Assembly (NCBI GenBank): GCA_045538425.1
Contig: JAZSRJ010000009.1
Coordinates: 1 to 10,721, forward strand
From: CALVJJ01 sp045538425
GTDB lineage: Bacteria; Bacillota; Clostridia; Christensenellales; UBA1242
Direction: 5' to 3'
Length of the DNA: 10,721 nucleotides
The translations under genes and the position numbers were made by a program. The notes under the pieces were generated by a model, which saw only the letters and a list, made by a program, of their open reading frames with translations, was not told the DNA's origin and ran no database searches. Below are positions 7,329-10,721 of this stretch, in pieces (position 1 is the first letter of the stretch; the number at the start of each line of letters is the position of its first letter).

Positions 7329-7856
7329 ATGAAACAATTAGTATGGGTAAAAACAATTATGGAGATCTATCGTCATCTAGAAATCATCGCTAATACCATC
7401 GATGAAATAGCACATAAGGAGGTATATCGCTCGTTTAGTGAACCTTACAGAACAACACTAGATAGTGTAGAGACATTGATTGAACTCAATGAAAGAAAGA
7501 AAAAAATGATCAATATGAAATTGATCATTGAGAATGCCATTGTAAAATTAAGAAGTGTCAAAGATCAAAGATTGATTGCACTCTATTTTGTAGATGGCAT
7601 GACGTGTAATGCTGTTGCGGAAAGATTAAAATTATCATTAAGAACATTCTTTCGAAGAAAAACCAACGCACTCAATGAGTTGGTGACTATTTTGAATAAT
7701 CAGGGCTATCCACTACATTGGTGGCTTAATGAATACAAAGATGAGTCATGGTTGATGCAACAATATCATCTCAATTTAGTGAGTGAAGAAGAGACATGTG
7801 ATCTTAAAAAGTATCGCTTGTTAAAATCAGTTCAAGAAGAATTGAAGCATATTTAG
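7329..7856 (+). CDS. Sigma-70 region 4-like / ArpU-type phage transcriptional regulator
   Basis: The 175-residue protein has a charged helical N-terminal half (about 1-70), then a sigma-region-4-like unit at about 72-120. Its helix-turn-helix runs from DGMTCNAVAERLKLS to LRTFFRRKTNALNEL (about 89-118), the layout of small phage late-gene regulators such as the ArpU and RinA groups. Those proteins usually sit just before the packaging genes and activate them, and here the TerL gene lies 0.7 kb downstream on the same strand. A minus-strand SH3 gene stands between them, so control would act at a separate promoter or by read-through. I start at ATG 7329 because AGAGG at 7318-7322 precedes it and the promoter lies upstream. 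The TAG stop overlaps the convergent gene's stop, with no terminator. The target is inference; DNA binding is well supported. Confidence 0.72.
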   Translation: MKQLVWVKTIMEIYRHLEIIANTIDEIAHKEVYRSFSEPYRTTLDSVETLIELNERKKKMINMKLIIENAIVKLRSVKDQRLIALYFVDGMTCNAVAERLKLSLRTFFRRKTNALNELVTILNNQGYPLHWWLNEYKDESWLMQQYHLNLVSEEETCDLKKYRLLKSVQEELKHI

Positions 7857-8527
7857 TGGTTCATCTTTTTCGGTTTGTAGAGTAAGAATATGATTAGTAG
7901 TGTAGGTAATAAAGCTAGAAGTGTTAGCCATATACTTTCGATATGATTGAAAGGTGTAATAGTGTTAGTCGATATTTGAGGGATTGTGTATGATACTTCT
8001 TCAATATTGGGCATAATAGTGGCTATTCTTGAAGTATACCCGCTGTATACATACCCAATTAAATCATTATAAGATACCAAATACCAAGTAGAACCTTGGA
8101 AGTCCATAACAGATTGGCCATCAATTTTGGCGAGAAATGTAATGGTGGTATCCTTTGATAAAGTGGTCAATGTATTGGTATCTTTGATCTCGGGTGTACT
8201 TCTAAGATAACAAGATATGATGATATCAGTTGTGATACTGGATGGATAGGGATTAGAGGGGATGTTGTAGATAGGTACAACATGCTCTTTTTCTACGTAC
8301 CCGATCAGTCCATTATATCTAACTTTGTATAATTCTGGACTAAAATCTAAAATAATCTCTACAAAATAACTGCTTTCCATTGTGCACCAGACACCATTAT
8401 TATGAATGTTGATAGAACTATTTTTATATAGATTGGCATTGGTTGTCAGTCTCGCATATTGAGGGGTATCTGCATAGATAGGTGTTTGGTTGGTAAGAAA
8501 ATACAATAACAAAATAATGAATCTCAT
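7853..8527 (-). CDS. Small secreted SH3-domain protein with C-terminal membrane anchor
   Basis: No named family is recognised. The 224-residue protein starts with a signal peptide (MRFIILLLYFLTNQTPIYA) and a plausible cleavage site after Ala19. Two SH3-like modules follow. The first, about 25-90, ends with YKVRYNGLIGYVEKEHV. The second, about 100-170, has the parallel WYLVSYNDLIGYVYSGY. A hydrophobic helix (about 198-217) and a basic tail, KPKKMNH, finish the chain, predicting an extracellular domain tethered to the membrane. The gene runs against the packaging genes and lies between the regulator and TerL. It is divergent from TerL across 63 bases and ends tail-to-tail with the regulator, overlapping it by four bases. 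I chose the ATG at 8525-8527 because the upstream ATG at 8653 lies inside TerL and would destroy the signal peptide. Its Shine-Dalgarno is weak. Confidence 0.72.
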   Translation of the reverse strand: MRFIILLLYFLTNQTPIYADTPQYARLTTNANLYKNSSINIHNNGVWCTMESSYFVEIILDFSPELYKVRYNGLIGYVEKEHVVPIYNIPSNPYPSSITTDIIISCYLRSTPEIKDTNTLTTLSKDTTITFLAKIDGQSVMDFQGSTWYLVSYNDLIGYVYSGYTSRIATIMPNIEEVSYTIPQISTNTITPFNHIESIWLTLLALLPTLLIIFLLYKPKKMNH

Positions 8528-8590
8528 ATTATAGATATACCATATTTTATCACGTAAAAAACAAGTAAAAATGTTGTAGGAGGTCGAAAG
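8528..8590. promoter_or_regulatory. 63-bp divergent intergenic region between the SH3 protein and TerL
   Basis: On the minus strand, TGATAAAAT (8544-8552) resembles an extended -10 for the SH3 gene, with a very short leader. On the plus strand I find no matched -35/-10 pair, which would be expected if TerL needs an activator or is transcribed from farther upstream. The strong AGGAGGT at 8578-8584, six bases before GTG 8591, is the TerL ribosome binding site. Confidence 0.35.
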
Positions 8591-10036
8591 GTGGCGAAAT
8601 TGTCTAAAGAAGAAATACAGCGCAGATTGGTTGTTGTTGATCAATTGTTGCAATCAAAAGAATATACTTGTCCCATTTTATCTTACAACAATGGTGAAAA
8701 AGTCCATCAAAAACAATTGCAGTTTCATCAGTGCACAAAACGTAATCGATGGGTGTTTGGTGGCAACCGCACTGGAAAAACAGAATGCGGAGCAGTGGAA
8801 TGTATCTGGATAGCAAGAGGGATACATCCATACAAACAAAATCTAGAACAAGCCAACGGTTGGGTGGTAAGTCTTTCTACACAAGTACAAAGAGATGTTG
8901 CTCAAAAGAAAATTTTGCATTACCTTGATCCAAGTTGGATTGAAGATATTGTTATGTTGCAAGGCAGAAAAGATAGTCCGGAAAATGGTGTGATTGATAC
9001 CATCAAAATCAAAAATGTAAGCGGTAAGATTAGTACAATAGGATTTAAGAGTTGTGATCAGGGTAGAGAAAAATTTCAAGGGACAAGCCTACATTTTGTA
9101 TGGTTTGATGAAGAACCCCCTCATGATATTTATCAAGAGTGCAAAATGCGTGTAGTTGATACAAAAGGAGAAGTTTTTGGGACGATGACGCCACTCAAAG
9201 GTCTTACCTGGGTCTATGGAGAAATCTATCTCAACGAACATAATAATCCTGAAAATTGGTATATCCAAATTAATTGGGATGACAATCCATTCTTAGATGC
9301 TGAAGAAATCAAAATGTTGTCATCTTCTATGGATGAAGAACAATTGACAGCTAGAAAGTTTGGTAATTTTTCTAGTTATGGTGGTATGGTATACAACAAT
9401 TTTGATCAGTCAGTCAATGTTATTGATCCGTTTGAAGTCCCCAAAGAATGGTTTGACATGATCAGTATCGATCCAGGCTTGCATAACCCACTTAGTTGTC
9501 ATTGGTATGCAACAGATTATGATGGCAATGTGTATGTGATTGCAGAACATTATGAAGCAGAGAGAGATATCGCTTATCATGCTGAATGTATTAAGAAAAA
9601 AAGTGATCAGTTGGGTTGGCATCGAGGAATGAACGGAAAACTAGATGTATTGATAGATAGTGCAGCCAATCAAAAAACACTTGCTAGTCCTAAAAGTGTG
9701 AGTGACTTGTTCTATGATCTGGATATTAATGTCAATACCAATGTTAACAAAGACTTGTTTAGTGGGATCAGTCGAGTAAAAAATTATATTAAAGACAATA
9801 ACGGACGGTCTCGATTGTTTATCTTTAGAACGTGTGTCAATATGATTAGAGAAATAAAATCTTATTATTGGTCAGATGCAGATGTTCCAATTAAAAAAGA
9901 TGATCATGCTATGGACGAGCTAAGATATTATATTATGACAAAACCAGAAAACAAAATCCCCAAAATGGAAAAGTCAGTGATACAAAAAGATAAAGAAAGG
10001 TTGTATCGAAAACTACGCCAAAACTGGTGGAGGTAA
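8591..10036 (+). CDS. terL: Phage terminase large subunit (DNA packaging ATPase-nuclease)
   Basis: This 481-residue protein has both terminase activities. The ATPase domain carries a Walker A GGNRTGKT at 57-64 and a Walker B region LHFVWFDEE at about 167-175, ending in the catalytic acidic pair. The C-terminal nuclease has the expected spaced acids of the RNase H-like fold: SIDPG (Asp294), VLIDSAA (Asp356) and DDHAMDELRY (Asp438/Asp442). All key residues appear intact and the length is normal, so it looks functional. Terminases cut concatemeric phage DNA and pump it through the portal into a prohead. The start is GTG, chosen because AGGAGGT lies six bases upstream and no upstream ATG in frame fits. 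No helix-turn-helix small subunit precedes it, which is unusual. The next gene begins one base after its stop, so the two are coupled. Confidence 0.93.
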   Translation: MAKLSKEEIQRRLVVVDQLLQSKEYTCPILSYNNGEKVHQKQLQFHQCTKRNRWVFGGNRTGKTECGAVECIWIARGIHPYKQNLEQANGWVVSLSTQVQRDVAQKKILHYLDPSWIEDIVMLQGRKDSPENGVIDTIKIKNVSGKISTIGFKSCDQGREKFQGTSLHFVWFDEEPPHDIYQECKMRVVDTKGEVFGTMTPLKGLTWVYGEIYLNEHNNPENWYIQINWDDNPFLDAEEIKMLSSSMDEEQLTARKFGNFSSYGGMVYNNFDQSVNVIDPFEVPKEWFDMISIDPGLHNPLSCHWYATDYDGNVYVIAEHYEAERDIAYHAECIKKKSDQLGWHRGMNGKLDVLIDSAANQKTLASPKSVSDLFYDLDINVNTNVNKDLFSGISRVKNYIKDNNGRSRLFIFRTCVNMIREIKSYYWSDADVPIKKDDHAMDELRYYIMTKPENKIPKMEKSVIQKDKERLYRKLRQNWWR

Positions 10037-10037
10037 T

Positions 10038-10337
10038 ATGAAAAAAGATCAATTAGACAAAGCAATCTTAAAAAGAGCACTGGGGTATGAGACAGAAGAA
10101 GTTGTTGAAGAATATGCTAGCACTGATAACGAATTGAAACTCAGCAAAAGGAAGGTAACAAAAAAATATGTGCCACCTGATTTGTCAGCGATAAAAATGG
10201 TCATGGATACCATGGATCAGACAGTGCTTGGTGAGTATCAAACTATGACAAAAGAACAACTTATGAAAGAGAAAATACAACTACTGAATCAGTTGGAGGA
10301 AAAATATGGAAATCAAAAAAGCAAAAATAGATATTAG
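10038..10337 (+). CDS. Small packaging-module protein resembling the C-terminal part of small terminase subunits
   Basis: The 99 residues have two visible parts. Residues 8-52 read KRALGYETEEVVEEY, a charged spacer, then KVTKKYVPPDLSAIK. From memory, this closely resembles the C-terminal portion of clostridial phage small terminases, in which an RALGY motif and a K-V-PPD-SAI motif follow an N-terminal DNA-binding domain. That helix-turn-helix is absent here. Residues 70-91 form a probable charged helix (TKEQLMKEKIQLLNQLEEK) suited to oligomerisation. It lies between TerL and portal genes, begins one base after the TerL stop, and has a ribosome binding site (GGTGGAGG, 10027-10033) embedded in TerL's last codons. 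A role as a TerL partner is inferred; it could instead be an uncharacterised head-assembly protein. Confidence 0.7.
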   Translation: MKKDQLDKAILKRALGYETEEVVEEYASTDNELKLSKRKVTKKYVPPDLSAIKMVMDTMDQTVLGEYQTMTKEQLMKEKIQLLNQLEEKYGNQKSKNRY

Positions 10338-10509
10338 ATGTGATGCAAAAGGCTGTAGAAATCTAGCAGATTATACTATTCAAGGGAAAAAAGGAATTAT
10401 TGCTAGCAATATGTATTTTTGTCAACCTTGTCTGCAAGATTTGTACAAAACTATTGGGAGTGTGATTGTTCCCAAAAGTCCAAAAAATATATATAAGAAG
10501 GAAAAATAA
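10306..10509 (+). CDS. Small four-cysteine, probable zinc-binding protein of the packaging module
   Basis: This 67-residue protein has Cys12 and Cys17 (CX4C), a 21-residue strand-like spacer, then Cys39 and Cys42 (CX2C), followed by a basic C-terminus (KSPKNIYKKEK). The arrangement suits a single zinc-ribbon-like knuckle. I do not recognise a named family. The gene overlaps the preceding one by 32 bases in another frame and shares its last base with the portal ATG. GGAGGA lies five bases before the start, so it looks genuinely translated and coupled. Position between terminase and portal suggests a structural or nucleic-acid-binding accessory. A host transcription role is also possible, and only the cysteine pattern supports a metal. 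Confidence 0.75.
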   Translation: MEIKKAKIDIRCDAKGCRNLADYTIQGKKGIIASNMYFCQPCLQDLYKTIGSVIVPKSPKNIYKKEK

Positions 10510-10721
10510 TGATGAAGGAAGAAATTGTAAAAAGTATAATTGAAGATTATAAATCTAGACAACAAAATCGTCGTGCTTTTGAAAAGACATGGATGCTTAA
10601 TATGAATTATTATTTAGGCAATCAATATTGTGCTTTAGATCGAAATGGTGAAATTGAAGAGTTCCATAGACAATATTTTTGGCAAGAAAGAGAAGTGTTC
10701 AATCATATAGCACCACTTGTG
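10509..10721 (+). CDS. Phage portal protein, N-terminal part, truncated by the window end
   Basis: The first 71 codons are present and the frame is open to the window edge. Residues 17-40 read RQQNRRAFEKTW, then MLNMNYYLGNQY, and residues 58-71 read WQEREVFNHIAPLV. From memory, an aromatic-rich W-L-N-YY-GNQ segment and a later NHIAP stretch are hallmarks of clostridial phage portal N-termini. The position after TerL fits, since the portal is the ring through which TerL pumps DNA. Two tandem ATGs (10509 and 10512) are possible starts. AAGGA at 10498-10502 is six or nine bases upstream, so both are acceptable, and the first overlaps the previous stop codon. The subfamily cannot be judged from the fragment. 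Confidence 0.78.
   Translation, partial: MMKEEIVKSIIEDYKSRQQNRRAFEKTWMLNMNYYLGNQYCALDRNGEIEEFHRQYFWQEREVFNHIAPLV

Noticed and set aside
8528..8653. Upstream minus-strand ATG at 8653 for the SH3 protein
   Set aside because: It lies inside the TerL coding start, has no ribosome binding site, and would bury the signal peptide at residue 43.
1..10721. CRISPR array, tRNA, rRNA, insertion sequence or integrase
   Set aside because: No regularly spaced repeats, cloverleaf-type sequence, transposase or recombinase motifs were seen on either strand.

Overview
This AT-rich window has low-GC Gram-positive (Bacillota) character. Purine-rich Shine-Dalgarno sites precede most genes, stop codons follow the standard code, and several proteins look clostridial: a second type IIA topoisomerase pair, a PdaB-type polysaccharide deacetylase and a tandem-OB SSB-like protein. 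I infer a member of the Clostridia, perhaps an uncultured gut lineage; the sequence does not identify a species.

Positions 1-4400 are ordinary chromosome. The 3' end of a GyrB/ParE subunit is coupled to a complete GyrA/ParC subunit (252-2705), followed by a strong terminator. A membrane-anchored NodB-family deacetylase (2899-3666) and a two-OB-fold SSB-like protein (3681-4367) follow as a two-gene unit, closed by a hairpin that also serves the convergent gene behind it.

Positions 4398-8527 are the least ordinary part. Two minus-strand genes encode secreted, C-terminally membrane-anchored proteins with SH3-like modules: an 853-residue NHL/beta-propeller-like protein and a 224-residue SH3 protein. 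Between them, on the plus strand, is a 175-residue sigma-region-4-like regulator. Upstream of it lies a 369-bp AT-rich intergenic region with divergent promoter candidates and several dyads.

Positions 8591-10721 are a phage-type DNA packaging module read on the plus strand. It contains a large terminase (TerL), a 99-residue protein that resembles the C-terminal part of small terminases, a 67-residue four-cysteine protein, and the first 71 codons of a portal protein. The genes overlap or nearly touch and each has its own ribosome binding site. No integrase, attachment site, tRNA or phage repressor is visible.

The main open question is whether this is the left edge of a normal prophage or a stably inherited, host-integrated packaging module such as a gene transfer agent-like element. 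In that model the sigma-like regulator would switch on the packaging genes, and the secreted SH3 proteins would act at the cell envelope. That model is inference.
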